64,000 nucleotides of DNA, taken from positions 1 to 64,000 of the forward strand of contig NZ_BAGD01000050.1 in NCBI RefSeq assembly GCF_000308635.1. Reading direction: 5' to 3'. The notes under the pieces were generated by a model, which ran no database searches, had not been told where the DNA came from, and was given only the letters and a program-made list of their open reading frames with translations. The position numbers and the translations under genes are program-made. The number at the start of each line of letters is the position of its first letter. Position 1 is the stretch's first letter. This document shows, piece by piece, positions 28,101 through 37,730 of this stretch. The DNA comes from Nocardia otitidiscaviarum NBRC 14405 (lineage in GTDB: Bacteria; Actinomycetota; Actinomycetes; Mycobacteriales; Mycobacteriaceae).

Positions 28101-31100
28101 GAATGGTCCGGCTCTCCCGCACTTCCGCCACGTCTCCTACCGGATCTCCTGACCGCCACCGGTTCACCGGACGCCCTCGCCGCGACCATGACCACCCCGA
28201 AGCCGACCGTGCCCGCGCGGCGCGGCGAGCCCGTCGCTGGGGACTTCGGTCGGGACGGAGGCGCGGAGCCGGGTTCGAGCGGGCACGCGACGCCGGGCTC
28301 GAATGTTCACGGCGGCGTCGGGTTCGGTGCGACGGCGGTGACCTACGCCCAGCTCGACGAGCTGTCCAATCGCCTTGCCCGCCTGCTGATTCGGGCTGGT
28401 GCCGGACCCGAGCGAACCGTGCTGCTCGCACTGCCGCGCTCGGTCGACCAGATGATCGCGCTGTGGGCGGTCGCCAAGACCGGCGCGGCGTTCGTGCCGG
28501 TGGACTGCGAGCAGCCCGCCGCGCGGACGGCCGCCATCGCCGCCGAATGCGGTGCGGTCCTGGGCATCAGCGCGGCGGGAGCGGATGCGGCACTCCCGGA
28601 CTCGGTGCGCTGGCTGCTACTCGACGATCCCGAGACCGGCGCGGCCACCGCTGCCGTATCGGGCGCTGCCGTCGACGCCGCCGCCCGGCTCGCACCGCTG
28701 CGGCCCGAGCATCCGGCCTACGTGGTGTTCACCTCCGGTTCCACCGGAACCCCCAAGGGCGTGGTGGTCACACACGCGGGCCTGGTGAACCTGGTCGCCG
28801 CAGCGGCGTCCAACGGCCGCATCGGCCCCGATTCCCGCCTGCTGCACGCCCTGAACCCGAGTTTCGACGCCGCGATCCTGGTGTGGCTGAGCGCCTTCGC
28901 CGTCGGGGCCACGCTCGTCATCGCCCCGCCCGAGGCGAGTGCGGGCGGTGAACTGGCCGACTCCATCGCAACCGGCGCGCCGACCCACCTGATCTGTACG
29001 CCCGGCGTCCTCGCCACCCTGCGCGACGAACAGCTGCGCGGCGTGGCGACGGCGATCATCGGTGGTGAACCCTGCCCGCCCGCGCTGGTCGCGCGGCTGG
29101 GTTCCACTCGCGCCCTGGTGAATTCCTACGGCCCGGCCGAAACCTCGGTGGCGGTGAGTTTCGGCGACCCCATGACCCCCGACACCGCCGCCATCGTGGG
29201 CGCGCCGGTACCGGGTGCCACCTTGCTGGTGCTCGACCGCTGGCTGCGGCCCGTTCCGGTGGGCACGGTCGGCGAACTGTACGTGCGCGGCCCGGGCCTG
29301 GCCCGCGGATACGCCGGGCGCACCGCCCTGACCGCGAGCCGCTTCGTAGCCGACCCGTTCACGGATGGCCAACGGCTGTACCGCACCGGTGATCTGGTGC
29401 GCTACATCACGCCCGGCAACCTGGAATACGTGGGGCGCGGTGATTCCCAGGTCAAGGTGCGCGGAATCCGGGTCGAGCCAGGGGAAGTGGATTCCGCGCT
29501 CACCGCGCATCCCCAGGTGGAGTCGGCCGTCACGGTGGCCCGGCCCACCCGCGCGGGCACGACCGCACTGTGCTCCTACATCACCTTCCGCACCCCGACA
29601 GCCGCCGAGCCTTCGCTGTTCGCCGGGTCGAGTGTGCCGCTGTCGGGCACTGGGTCGAGTGTGCCGCCGTCGGTCACCGAACTGACAGCGTGGCTGTCCG
29701 CGCGGCTGCCGCGCTATCTGGTGCCGTCGAGCATTACCGTGCTGCCCGAGCTGCCGCGCACCGCGAGCGGCAAGGTCGACCTGCGCGCCCTGCCCGAACC
29801 CGAAGCGCCGTACACGGAGTATGTGGCTCCGACCGGCACCGCGGCCGTCGTGGCCGCTACCTTCGCCGAGGTCCTGCACGCCGAACGCGTGGGCGCCCGC
29901 GACGACTTCTTCGCTCTCGGCGGCGATTCACTGCTCGCCGCCCGGGTGGCCGCCCGGCTGAGCGCGGCCCTGCGCACCGCGATCCCGGTGCGGGCCCTGT
30001 TCGAGGCACCGGTGGTGGCCGATCTCGCCCGCCGTCTGGACACCGCCACCGTGGCCGCCACCGCACCGCCGCTGGTGCGGGGCACGCGGCCCGACCGGAT
30101 ACCGCTGTCCCCGGCCCAGCAGCGCATGTGGTTCGTCAATCGTTACGACCCGACATCCCCGGCCTACAACATCCCGCTGGCCCTGCGACTCTCGGGCGAC
30201 CTCGATCGAACAGCATTGCGTCACGCACTTTCCGACGTGCTGGAACGGCATGAAGCACTGCGCACCGTCTATCCGGACATCGATGGCGTCGGCAGCCAGC
30301 GCATCGTGGCGGCCGCGGCGGTGGAACTCGACCTGACCCCGATCCCCGTGCGCGCGGCCGATATCGGCGCGGCGGTGGCATCCGCCGTCGGCACGGGGTT
30401 CGATGTCACCGCCTCGGTTCCCCTGCGGCTGCGGCTGTTCCGGGTCGAGGGGACCGACGACTTCGTCCTGGTGGTGGTCGCCCACCACATCGCCTTGGAC
30501 GGGTATTCGATGACACCACTGGTCCGGGATGTGGTGACCGCCTACACCGCACGCGTGCGCGGTGCCGCACCCGCGTGGCAGCCGCTGCCCGTGCAGTACG
30601 CCGATTACGCGCTCTGGCAACACACCCGCCTGGGCGCCGCCGACGACCCGGAATCTCTACTGCACCACCAGCTTCGATACTGGACCGAAGTCCTCGCCGA
30701 CGCACCCGATCAGCTGGACCTGCCCACCGACCGACCTCGCCCGGCCCGCGCCTCGCATCGCGCCGCCGAGGTATCCGACCGCCTGGACGCCGACCTGACG
30801 GCGGCCGTGGACCACTGCGCCCGAACCTGGCGCGCCACCCCGTTCATGGTCCTGCACGCCGCGCTGTCGATCCTGCTGGCCCGGCTCAGCGGTGCCCGCG
30901 ACGTGGTGATCGGCACGCCCATCGCCGGACGCGGTGACCGCGAACTGGACGACCTCGTCGGCATGTTCGTCAACACCCTTGCCCTGCGCACCGATATCCG
31001 CGCCGAGGAGGGCTTCGGCGCACTGCTCGAACGCGTGCGCCGCACCGACCTGGATGCTTTCGGCCACGCGGACCTGCCCTTCGAGCGCCTCGTCGAGGAG

Positions 31101-34100
31101 CTGGCACCGGCCCGGTCCGCGGCCCGGCACCCGATCACCCAGGTCATGCTGGTGTTCCAGAACCTCACCCACCCGGAGTTCACCCTCCCGGGCCTGCGGG
31201 TGGCACCCCTGGAGCTGCCCCGGACCGTGAGCCGATTCGACCTGAGCCTCACCGTCTCCGGCGGCGCGGACGGCATGGAGCTGCGCTGCGACTACGCCAC
31301 CGACCTGTTCGACGCCACTACCGTGCGCATGCTCCTGCGGCGACTGGTGCGACTGCTCACCGCCGTCACGGCCGATCCGGCCCGGCCGGTGGGCGATATC
31401 GAGCTGTGCACCGAGACGGAACTGCGCCACCTGCGCACGCACACCCCGCCCGTCGCGACGCCGCGTCCGCTGGCGGATCTCCTGGCCGAGGCCGTCGCCG
31501 CCAACCCGGACGGCGTGGCCGTCCGCTGTGCGGACCGCCAGCTCACCTATCGGGAACTCGACGCTCGCGCCGAACGGCTGGCCCGGCAGTTGACCCGCGC
31601 GGGCGCGGGACCGGAAACCGTGGTGGCCGTAGGTATTCCGCGTTCGCTCGAATCGGTCCTCGCCGTCTGGGCCGTCACCCGCACCGGGGCCGCCTTCGTC
31701 CCCGTGGACCCGTCCTATCCGCCCGAGCGGATCGCGCACATCATCGACACGGCCGGGGTGCGCCTCGGTCTGACCGTGCCCGCCTGCCGAGACCGCCTGC
31801 CCGCCACCGTGCACTGGTGGAACCTGGACAGCCGGTATCCGGACGACGCGGACATCGGGCCGACCGCGGCCGAGCAGCACCGTCCCCCGCCTCGGATCCG
31901 CCCCGAGCACCCGGCGTACGTGCTGTTCACCTCCGGCTCGACCGGTGCCCCGAAGGGCGTGATGGTCACCCACGCCGGGCTGGCGAATATGGCGGCCGCA
32001 CAGCGGAAGCGGTGCCACCTGACCTCCGACTCGCGGGTACTGCACGTCGCCTCACCGAGTTTCGACGCCTCGGTACTGGAGTTGATCATGGCGGCGGGTG
32101 CGGCGGCGACCCTGGTGGTGGCCCCGCCGACCGTTTTCGCGGGCAGCGAACTCGCGGACCTGCTGGCGCGCGAACGGGTATCGCATATCGCGCTCACCCC
32201 GTCGGCACTGGCCACGGTCGATCCGGCCGGACTCGACGCGCTGCAAGTGATCATCAATGGCGGCGAGCCCTGCCCACCGGAGCTGGTGGCCGCCTGGTCG
32301 GCCCCGGGTCGAGCGCACTACAACGACTACGGCCCGACCGAGGCGACGGTGTGGGCGACCGGCAGCGCAGCACTGCATCCGGGGGACACCGTCACCATCG
32401 GCACGCCCGCACCCGGTGTGCGGGCCGTGATTCTCGATACCCGGCTGCGCCCGGTCCCCGACGGTGTGGTGGGGGAGCTGTACCTGTCCGGGATCACCCT
32501 CGCCCGTGGCTACCTCGGGCGCGGCGACCTGACCGCGGCCCGCTTCGTCGCCGATCCGTACGGCGCCGCGGGGGAGCGCATGTATCGCACCGGTGATCTG
32601 GTGCGGCGGCGCGGCACCGAGCTCGAATACCTGGGCCGCACCGACAATCAGGTGAAGCTGCGCGGCCTGCGCATCGAACTCGGTGAGGTGGAGGCGGCGC
32701 TGACCGCCGACCCGGCCGTCGCCCACGCGGTGGCCGTCGTCCGTGCCGACGGCCGCGGTGACGCGCTGGTCGCCTACGTGCTGGGCGCGGCCGGACCACC
32801 GGATGTCGCGCAGCTGAAACGCGCTGTCGCGCAGCGACTACCGTCCTATATGGTGCCCTCGGCCATCGTGGCGCTCGACTCCCTACCACGCACCGCCAAC
32901 GGCAAACTCGACCTCGACGCACTGCCCGCGCCGCAGCACACCGCCGCCGAACGCCGGGCCCCCGAAACCGCCGCCGAGCGCGCGGTGGCGACCGCGTTCC
33001 AGGAGGTGCTGGCGGTCGAGCGAGTCTGGCTCGACGACGACTTCTTCGCCCTCGGCGGCAATTCGCTCATCGCCACCCGCGTGGTGGCCCGCCTCGGCGC
33101 GGCATTGGACGCCGCCGTACCGGTGCGGGCACTGTTCGACGCGCCCACGGTGGCAGAGCTGGCCGAACTCGTCACCTCCGGTACCACGTCCGGCCGCACC
33201 CGGCCCGGTCCGCGGTCGCGTCCGGAACGTATCCCGCTGTCGGCGGCGCAGCGGCGCATGTGGTTCCTGAACCGCTACGACCCGGAATCGCCCGCTTACA
33301 ACATCCCCGCCGCCTTCGACATCACCGGGGCACTGGATGTTTCGGCGCTGCGCGCCGCGCTGGATGATGTGGTGGCACGGCACGAGATCCTGCGCACCCG
33401 CTACCCGGTCGATGCGGACGGCCTGCCCCGGCAGGAGATCCTGGCTCCCGCACCGGGAATGACCCCTGTGCGCGAACTCGAGGTGGCCGCAGACGAACTC
33501 GACGACATGCTGGCGGCCCGGCTGTCCCGTGGCTTCGATCTCACCCGGGAGACCCCGTTGCGCGTCTGGGTGCTGCGTCTGGCACCCGAACACGCCGTGC
33601 TGGCCATGGCGGTCCACCACATCGCCGCCGACGGCTGGTCGATGGGACCGTTGGCTCGAGATGTGCTGGCCGCGTACGCATCCCGCCTGTCCGGTGAACC
33701 GCCCCGGTGGACGCCGCTGCCCCTGCAATACGCCGATTACGCCCTCTGGCAACACGATCTGCTCGGCGCCGCCGACGATCCGGCCGGTCTCGCCCACCGC
33801 CAGCTGGAGTTCTGGCGCACCACCCTCGACGGCCTGCCCGAACGGCACACCATCCCCACCGACCGGCCCCGCCCGGCCACCCCCTCGGGCAGCGGCGACC
33901 GCATCGCCTTCACCATTCCGGCCGAGGTGCACGACCGCGTCCACGTGCTGTCCCGGGCAGTCGGTGCGAGCCCGTTCATGGTGGCGCACACCGCACTCGC
34001 GGTCCTGCTGGCCCGCCTGTCCGGTGTCCCCGATATCGCCATCGGCTCGGTGGTCGCGGGCCGCGGCGACGGGGAGTTGGACGATCTGGTGGGCATGTTC

Positions 34101-35675
34101 GTCAATACCGTCGTGCTGCGTTCCCATCTCGACCCGGCACTGAGCTTCACCGCCGCGCTGTCCGACACCCGCCGCGCCGACCTGGCCGCCTACGGCAATC
34201 TCGACCTCCCCTTCGAGCAGGTGGTCGAGGCCCTGGCACCGACCCGCGACACCGCGCATCATCCGCTGTTCCAGGTGCTGCTGGCATTCCAGAACCTGCC
34301 CCCGGCGGCGACCGCGCTGCCCGGTCTGCACATTCGACCACTCGACACCGCGGCCCCCGGCGCCAAGTTCGATCTGGAATGGATGCTCGCCGAACACTTC
34401 GGCCCCGCCGGAGAGCCCGCCGGCATCACCGGCTCGCTCATCTTCGCCACCGACCTGTTCGACCGCACCACCGCCCAGACCATGGCCGATGGCCTCGAGC
34501 GCCTGATCGAGGCAGCGACCACCGCGCCCGAGAGCACCCTCGCCGAACTCACCGGCTGGTCCGGCGCGGCCACGGCGACCGCTGTCCCGACGGTGCACGG
34601 CCGCCCCGAACCGGTCCCGCCGCGTCCCTACCGTGCACCCCGTACCGAACTGGAACGACTGGTCGTCGACGCCTTCGAGGCCGTGCTGGAGAATCCGCGA
34701 ATCGGCGTGGACGACAACTTCTTCGACCACGGCGGCAACTCCATGGCGGCGGTTCGACTGGCCGAGCGGTTGGGTGCCAGCACGGGCAACGCCGTACCGC
34801 TGCACCTGGTGTTCGCCGCACCCACCCCGGCCGCACTGGCCCGCCGCCTGAGCGAGAGCACCCCCGATTCCGCCGCGGACATACTGCTGCCCCTGCGGTC
34901 GACCGGTACCGCACCGGCGCTGTTCTGCCTCCACCCTGCCATCGGATTGGCCTGGTGCTATGCGGGATTGGTGCGGTACATCGACCCGGCGCGGCCCGTC
35001 CACGGGATCCAGTCACCGGGCATTCCCGACGGCGGCACGGTCGGCGATCTCGCCACCCGGTACGCCGACGAGATCCAGCGAACCCAACCGCACGGCCCCT
35101 ACCATCTGCTCGGCTATTCGGCGGGCGGGCTGCTGGCCCACGCCGTGGCGGTGGAGTTGCGCCGCCGCGGCGCACCGGTGCCCTCGCTGATCATGATGGA
35201 TGCCCGCGCCGACGTCGAGGTCACCGACGATCGCATGCCCGCCCCCGAACTGCTGCTCGCCGAGTTCGGCGGGGTGGACGTCCCGGAGGGCGTCGCCCTG
35301 ACCGCCGAACGCGCGGCCGATCTGCTGCACTCGACCACCGGCGCGGCCAGCGCCCTCACGGCCGCCGATCTCGACCGCCTCTACCGTGACCTACGCCACC
35401 TGCTCCACCGCATCGGCGCCCACCGCCCCGAGGTATTCGACGGCGATGTGCTGTTCTTCACCGCCGCGGCCGGGCCGCCCGAACCCAACGTGGACACCTG
35501 GATTCCGCATGTCGACGGCGAAATACACGAGGTCACGCTCGATTTCGAGCACAACCGGCTGATCACACCGGAGGCGCTGGCCGACATCGGCCCGCGCGTG
35601 GACGCGTACCTGGCGGGCCACCGCTCACCGTCGGCACCGGCGAGACTGAGCACGCGCCGGATTTCCGGCCGATGA
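22155..35675 (+). CDS. Nonribosomal peptide synthetase, C-A-T-E | C-A-T | C-A-T | C-T-TE
   Basis: A single 4506-residue multimodular enzyme. Domains, with approximate residues: C1 11-440 (HHILIDG at 143), A1 460-965 ([13 protein letters not shown] near 632), T1 985-1050 (LGGDS, Ser 1011), E1 1065-1520 ([10 protein letters not shown] at 1194), C2 1550-1970 (HHLILDG at 1681), A2 2000-2550, T2 2565-2635 (Ser 2592), C3 2645-3080 (HHIALDG at 2777), A3 3100-3595, T3 3610-3680 (LGGNS, Ser 3637), C4 3690-4125 (HHIAADG at 3821), T4 4165-4240 (HGGNS, Ser 4196), TE 4260-4495 (GYSAGG, Ser 4322; His in FEHNRL). Only about 40 residues separate C4 from T4, so module 4 has no adenylation domain. By manual alignment to GrsA the specificity codes read DALCVTSVAK (A1), DALIAISVAK (A2) and DALAINDVWK (A3); I do not assign amino acids from them. 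C1 resembles the EntF condensation domain ([13 protein letters not shown]), suggesting the first residue is N-capped by an acyl or aryl group. E1 implies a D-configured first residue. Inferred product: an N-capped tetrapeptide or oligomer released by TE. Confidence 0.95.
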   Translation: MTREVTAQATATVFPLSPAQSGMWYAQQLDPSVPLSEAQYIEMRGPLDRERLRTAAITAAREFGSGVLRLVEIDGEPHQVVDPGLETAVGYLDLSGRPDPMAAALEWMRAEVAEPIDLLGDRVGMTVVLKVGADHHLWYSRAHHILIDGFGSVSMLYRVAELYNAATRGESAPPSSAASLLEVHEAEVAYRNSSRYRADQRYWREIVAGMPDRCSLVSATAPACALAREQRGELSPETAARLEAAARRFDTSSATLVMAALALYYARLTAMDEVVISLPVSGRTTALLRRSGGMIANVVPLRVPVPDRGTVGEVMEALRVAASGALRHQRFRHEDMRDGAEDQPEFGRGLVGPVVNIMLFPRGIDFEGVESSLHVLTSGPIEDLFVNFYQHGADAPIHVDFAANPRLYDEDSLGRHHGRFLTLLESLLDTAPATPLSELAYRGPADEAVSRGAFGPRPPRPRLLPDILRDGLRRAGRDAVAVVSGNRRLTYGELDARSDRLAHRLIAAGAATGVRVGPETPVLLALPRSVAAVVAVWAVTKTGAAFVPLGTALPGDRVLRIAGECDARLGLTVAETLPGLPGSVGWLVLEADSGEPVEVAGDGPEPQSRGPRGVESPWPLPHARIDNPAYLVFTSGSTGVPKGVVVTHRGLAGLAAAIVDAYDVTPGSRVLQSLNPSFDAAVLEWLQAFAAGATLVVADADPVLGGDMARIVREYGVTQVCSTPAVLATLDPGALDGVRAVSTGGEPCPPELVARFGPGRRLLNSYGPSETTVAVTYTDALLPGVPAGLGNPIPGVGVLVLDRLLRPVPIGVVGELYVAGAGVARGYAGRPGLTAQRFVAAPSGERVYRTGDLVRWTAPGVLEYVGRGDFQVKLRGMRIELGEIDAVLDAHPGVEIAVTVARPVGAGTALASYVVPVAGARIGEPELLEHAARRLPPYMVPATVTVLGALPLTGNGKVDRAALPEPVVASPVRRRAAATEAERLLCELFGEVLGSGPVDPESSFFALGGDSIMAIGLVSRARAAGLVFSARDVFERRTPAALAAAAHRTSDGPRRLPELPGGGVGRMPLTPIAAWLLARPGWERFAQSMVVRLPIGIEPAALARRVQGLLDRHDMLRARVVESVTGPVLEVPPPQVADAERLLTRVPCGDPDLRVDCELAEAVRRLDPRGGRMLALTWLDPGPAASGRLIVAAHHLACDAVSWRILLPDLMTAWSRTCTGHAADLPGTGTSVRTWAHVLHALAVDEDADGLPEGFADRFGGLEHWRAVLAPDPVLGRRRLDPAVDTHRTAGRIRVELPEAETEVLLTRVAAAYRCGVEEALLAGLVLALARFRARRGRPDAETVVTVERHGRDEAVAPGAELSRTVGWFTRQVPLRIGPAAETVAAVVKTVKEQVRSVPAGGVGYGLLRYLNPAGGDLAALPEPQIGFNYLGQIPGAAVEADWMPVGMTDRLGGHAHPDMPLAAVVSVDAAALVTERGTRLHAVWQYACVAIDHEAADELAHDWLAAVTEIARRLTEPEAGGRTPSDLSLIATTQAEIDSWEARFGHLDDVWPLTPLQRGLLFQAQLAPDGLDGYSVQAVIDIEAELDRDRLTAAAAALVRRHPALRAAFVQTAETAVQVIVSDVEVPWTELDAHGATDPELDELAARQLRIPFEVDRPPLLRFACIALAPNRFRLVITNHHLILDGWSMPLLFGDLVALYETGGSDTGFTEPPAPRHYLEWLAARPRDPARAAWTSALAGLDGPTLAAPSAPRGEAATAPVAHEVPLPEGCAARLRRAAADREVTVNTLVQVAWALLLAELTGDTDIVFGATVSGRPPELPGSDRMIGMLVNTVPVRITLRPAESVTDLLTRVRAEQSALAEHHTLGLDEIQALAGIGPLFDTATVFESYPVDAAALTAATRQARLRVTGIRGHDGTHYPLALATYAGDGLRLVLSRSPRHFDADEAESMARALSRILTTLADGDNLRTAEIRGTADRGHTEWSGSPALPPRLLPDLLTATGSPDALAATMTTPKPTVPARRGEPVAGDFGRDGGAEPGSSGHATPGSNVHGGVGFGATAVTYAQLDELSNRLARLLIRAGAGPERTVLLALPRSVDQMIALWAVAKTGAAFVPVDCEQPAARTAAIAAECGAVLGISAAGADAALPDSVRWLLLDDPETGAATAAVSGAAVDAAARLAPLRPEHPAYVVFTSGSTGTPKGVVVTHAGLVNLVAAAASNGRIGPDSRLLHALNPSFDAAILVWLSAFAVGATLVIAPPEASAGGELADSIATGAPTHLICTPGVLATLRDEQLRGVATAIIGGEPCPPALVARLGSTRALVNSYGPAETSVAVSFGDPMTPDTAAIVGAPVPGATLLVLDRWLRPVPVGTVGELYVRGPGLARGYAGRTALTASRFVADPFTDGQRLYRTGDLVRYITPGNLEYVGRGDSQVKVRGIRVEPGEVDSALTAHPQVESAVTVARPTRAGTTALCSYITFRTPTAAEPSLFAGSSVPLSGTGSSVPPSVTELTAWLSARLPRYLVPSSITVLPELPRTASGKVDLRALPEPEAPYTEYVAPTGTAAVVAATFAEVLHAERVGARDDFFALGGDSLLAARVAARLSAALRTAIPVRALFEAPVVADLARRLDTATVAATAPPLVRGTRPDRIPLSPAQQRMWFVNRYDPTSPAYNIPLALRLSGDLDRTALRHALSDVLERHEALRTVYPDIDGVGSQRIVAAAAVELDLTPIPVRAADIGAAVASAVGTGFDVTASVPLRLRLFRVEGTDDFVLVVVAHHIALDGYSMTPLVRDVVTAYTARVRGAAPAWQPLPVQYADYALWQHTRLGAADDPESLLHHQLRYWTEVLADAPDQLDLPTDRPRPARASHRAAEVSDRLDADLTAAVDHCARTWRATPFMVLHAALSILLARLSGARDVVIGTPIAGRGDRELDDLVGMFVNTLALRTDIRAEEGFGALLERVRRTDLDAFGHADLPFERLVEELAPARSAARHPITQVMLVFQNLTHPEFTLPGLRVAPLELPRTVSRFDLSLTVSGGADGMELRCDYATDLFDATTVRMLLRRLVRLLTAVTADPARPVGDIELCTETELRHLRTHTPPVATPRPLADLLAEAVAANPDGVAVRCADRQLTYRELDARAERLARQLTRAGAGPETVVAVGIPRSLESVLAVWAVTRTGAAFVPVDPSYPPERIAHIIDTAGVRLGLTVPACRDRLPATVHWWNLDSRYPDDADIGPTAAEQHRPPPRIRPEHPAYVLFTSGSTGAPKGVMVTHAGLANMAAAQRKRCHLTSDSRVLHVASPSFDASVLELIMAAGAAATLVVAPPTVFAGSELADLLARERVSHIALTPSALATVDPAGLDALQVIINGGEPCPPELVAAWSAPGRAHYNDYGPTEATVWATGSAALHPGDTVTIGTPAPGVRAVILDTRLRPVPDGVVGELYLSGITLARGYLGRGDLTAARFVADPYGAAGERMYRTGDLVRRRGTELEYLGRTDNQVKLRGLRIELGEVEAALTADPAVAHAVAVVRADGRGDALVAYVLGAAGPPDVAQLKRAVAQRLPSYMVPSAIVALDSLPRTANGKLDLDALPAPQHTAAERRAPETAAERAVATAFQEVLAVERVWLDDDFFALGGNSLIATRVVARLGAALDAAVPVRALFDAPTVAELAELVTSGTTSGRTRPGPRSRPERIPLSAAQRRMWFLNRYDPESPAYNIPAAFDITGALDVSALRAALDDVVARHEILRTRYPVDADGLPRQEILAPAPGMTPVRELEVAADELDDMLAARLSRGFDLTRETPLRVWVLRLAPEHAVLAMAVHHIAADGWSMGPLARDVLAAYASRLSGEPPRWTPLPLQYADYALWQHDLLGAADDPAGLAHRQLEFWRTTLDGLPERHTIPTDRPRPATPSGSGDRIAFTIPAEVHDRVHVLSRAVGASPFMVAHTALAVLLARLSGVPDIAIGSVVAGRGDGELDDLVGMFVNTVVLRSHLDPALSFTAALSDTRRADLAAYGNLDLPFEQVVEALAPTRDTAHHPLFQVLLAFQNLPPAATALPGLHIRPLDTAAPGAKFDLEWMLAEHFGPAGEPAGITGSLIFATDLFDRTTAQTMADGLERLIEAATTAPESTLAELTGWSGAATATAVPTVHGRPEPVPPRPYRAPRTELERLVVDAFEAVLENPRIGVDDNFFDHGGNSMAAVRLAERLGASTGNAVPLHLVFAAPTPAALARRLSESTPDSAADILLPLRSTGTAPALFCLHPAIGLAWCYAGLVRYIDPARPVHGIQSPGIPDGGTVGDLATRYADEIQRTQPHGPYHLLGYSAGGLLAHAVAVELRRRGAPVPSLIMMDARADVEVTDDRMPAPELLLAEFGGVDVPEGVALTAERAADLLHSTTGAASALTAADLDRLYRDLRHLLHRIGAHRPEVFDGDVLFFTAAAGPPEPNVDTWIPHVDGEIHEVTLDFEHNRLITPEALADIGPRVDAYLAGHRSPSAPARLSTRRISGR
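29625..29678 (+). repeat. 27-base tandem duplication inside the A2 domain
   Basis: Two adjacent 27-base units (29625-29651 and 29652-29678) agree at 24 of 27 positions and encode GSSVPLSGT followed by GSSVPPSVT (residues about 2491-2508). It is an in-frame insertion in a surface loop of the C-terminal subdomain of A2 and does not interrupt a core motif. Confidence 0.85.
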
Positions 35676-35754
35676 CGGCGAACCTCGCGAGGCGCTCCCC
35701 GGGTTGGGGAACAATGGGCCGAGACGACCGATCGTGTGGGAAGCAGGTTCGACT

Positions 35755-37197
35755 GTGTCGAGGAACGGGAAGCGCCGGGTGTTCGGGGCCGCCGCGGTAG
35801 GACTGGGTGCCCTGGGTGCCGGTGAGCTGATCGCCGCGAGCGGCGGGGGTTCGCTCATCGACGGAGTGAGTCGGCTGCTGGTCGACACCGCGCCCACCCC
35901 CGTGGTCGAGGCCACCGTGGCCATGTCGGGTGAACACGACAAGGAGACCACCCGCATCGGCACCGTACTGGGCGGTGTCGCCGCCGCGGCTGGACTGTCA
36001 GCGCTGCCCGAACGGTTGCGCGTCCCCGCCGCACTCGCCGCCGGGGCCGGGGTCGGCGCGTTGTCGCTGCGGCGGCCCAGCCGTTCCGGGTCGGCCGTCG
36101 CCGGAAGCGTCGCCGCGGCCGCCGTGCTCGGCGCCGGACTGCGGCGTCCGCCACGCGGGCCGGGCGCCCGCTTGCTCTGGGCCACCGCCGGTGCCGGTCT
36201 CCTCGCGGGTGCGGAGACCCTGTTGCGCCGGGCCGACCGCCGCTACCGCGAGCGCGCGCAGCGAGTCGGTCCCATGGGCGCCCACCAGCCGATCCCCGAC
36301 GACGGCCTCGGCATCGAACCCGGACTGTCACCGCTCATCACAACGAGCACGAAGTTCTATGTAGCGGACGTGAATTCGCGCCCGCCCCGGCTCGATCCCG
36401 AACACTGGCGGTTGTCCATCAGCGGTATGGTCGCGCACTCGCTGCGCCTGTCGCTGCGTGAATTGGCCGAACAGGCCGAGGAATTCGACGCGGTCATGGT
36501 GTGCGTGCACAATACCGTCGCCGCCGGGCGCGCCGGGAACGCCCGCTGGCTCGGGGTGCCGCTGACCACGTTGTTCGACCACGCCCTGCCCGAAACCGGT
36601 GCCACCCGCCTGGTCACCCGAGCCAGCGACGGATTCACCATCTCCCTGCCGCTGGCCCCGCTGCGCACGGGCGAGTGGCCCGGGTACCTGGTCATCGGTA
36701 TGAACGGCGAACCGCTCAGCCCCGAACACGGTTTCCCGGCCCGGGTTTTCGTGCCCGGCCTGTACGGTCAGTACACCGGCGCGAAATGGCTCACCGAACT
36801 GGAACTCACCGACGACAGCCACCTGGACTACTGGTGGAAGCGCGGCTGGACCAGTGAGCCGCTGTGGGTGCGCCCGCAGGCCCGCATCGACGTCGCCTCG
36901 GTCGGCAGCCCCGGCTCCGGCAAATGCACCGTCGCGGGCGTCGCCTGGGCGCCGCCGCACGGCGTGGCGGGCGTCGAGATCCGCATCGACGAAACCGAAT
37001 GGCTCCCGGCCGAACTCGGCGCCGAACTCGCCCCGGCCGCGTGGCGGCGCTGGCGCACCGTCGTCGACCTCCCACCCGGCCCGCACACCGTGGAGGCCCG
37101 CGTCACCAGCCGCTCCGGCGAGGTCCAGGACGCCGACGTGCGCCCGCCGTATCCGCTCGGCCCGGGCGGTCTGCACCGGGTCACGGTCGACGCCTGA
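35755..37197 (+). CDS. Membrane-anchored molybdopterin-dependent oxidoreductase (YedY/sulfite-oxidase fold)
   Basis: About 480 residues. The first 170 are hydrophobic with several membrane helices and Ala/Gly-rich loops. Residues about 200-400 form the oxidoreductase molybdopterin-binding domain (LDPEHWRLSISGMVAHSLRLSLREL ... MVCVHNTVAAGRAGNARWLGVPL), with the molybdenum-ligating cysteine at about 250. A Mo-co dimerisation-like domain ends the protein (GVAGVEIRIDETEWLPAEL). It would reduce or oxidise a small substrate at the cell surface. Start GTG 35755 is a best guess (GTG 35734 also possible). Not obviously part of the NRPS pathway. Confidence 0.85.
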   Translation: MSRNGKRRVFGAAAVGLGALGAGELIAASGGGSLIDGVSRLLVDTAPTPVVEATVAMSGEHDKETTRIGTVLGGVAAAAGLSALPERLRVPAALAAGAGVGALSLRRPSRSGSAVAGSVAAAAVLGAGLRRPPRGPGARLLWATAGAGLLAGAETLLRRADRRYRERAQRVGPMGAHQPIPDDGLGIEPGLSPLITTSTKFYVADVNSRPPRLDPEHWRLSISGMVAHSLRLSLRELAEQAEEFDAVMVCVHNTVAAGRAGNARWLGVPLTTLFDHALPETGATRLVTRASDGFTISLPLAPLRTGEWPGYLVIGMNGEPLSPEHGFPARVFVPGLYGQYTGAKWLTELELTDDSHLDYWWKRGWTSEPLWVRPQARIDVASVGSPGSGKCTVAGVAWAPPHGVAGVEIRIDETEWLPAELGAELAPAAWRRWRTVVDLPPGPHTVEARVTSRSGEVQDADVRPPYPLGPGGLHRVTVDA

Positions 37198-37207
37198 GCC
37201 GGACGGC

Positions 37208-37229
37208 CCGCGGCGGATCACAGCCGCGG
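37208..37229. terminator. Hairpin between convergent genes
   Basis: CCGCGGC and GCCGCGG form a 7-bp stem with an 8-base loop at the junction of the molybdoenzyme gene and the convergent small gene, overlapping the latter's stop codon. Confidence 0.5.
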
Positions 37230-37658
37230 ATCGTTGACCAGGCGGAAGTCGTGCAGGTTGTCGCGGTCCCCGGTGGCGGTGAAGTAGCGCCCCGGTAGTT
37301 CGTTGGCGGGCATATCGCAGGCGCGGGCGATCACCGAGGCGGGCAGGCGCAGCAGATCCCGGCCCAGATGCCAGGGGGTGACGAGACGGGCCTCGTCGCC
37401 GAAGAGCAGCACGCAGCGCACCGGCACCCGGCCGTCGGGCAGCAGCGCGCGATCGGCGGTGTGCCGCCAGGTGGCCAGGGTGTCGAACAATCCCGTGAGG
37501 TCGAGACTTTCGCGCGCCACGTCGAGGGCGTCGGAGTATTCGCGATCGAAGCGCTGCACATCCGCCGGATCCAGACAGGACCGGATCGCGGCCGGGCTGG
37601 CATGTGCGGGTAGCGGAAATCCGTGCTCGAACTTGGCGTAACCATGCTCGGCTGTCAT
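37218..37658 (-). CDS. Conserved hypothetical protein (possible DUF6247)
   Basis: 146-residue cytoplasmic protein without recognised catalytic motif. The N-terminal half (SCLDPADVQRFDREYSDALDVARESLDLTGLFDTLATWRHTAD) is a charged helical pattern reminiscent of DUF6247 proteins, which are often antitoxin-like or regulatory; this match is from memory and uncertain. The remainder has CVLLFGDEARLVTPWHLGRDLL. No partner toxin gene is visible next to it. ATG start at 37658. Confidence 0.6.
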   Translation of the reverse strand: MTAEHGYAKFEHGFPLPAHASPAAIRSCLDPADVQRFDREYSDALDVARESLDLTGLFDTLATWRHTADRALLPDGRVPVRCVLLFGDEARLVTPWHLGRDLLRLPASVIARACDMPANELPGRYFTATGDRDNLHDFRLVNDPRL

Positions 37659-37730
37659 GAACCCACGCTAGTCCGCGTCTCCGATCTCCGGTTGCGAAAC
37701 GGTGCGCATGCCCGCAAGTCGGAGCCGACG

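Noticed and set aside
32883-35003. 706-codon minus-strand frame inside the NRPS gene
   Set aside because: It is antisense to well-conserved C3-TE sequence, has no recognisable domain, and shows the Gly/Arg/His bias of a shadow frame. The same applies to 25431-27911 and 21978-23663.
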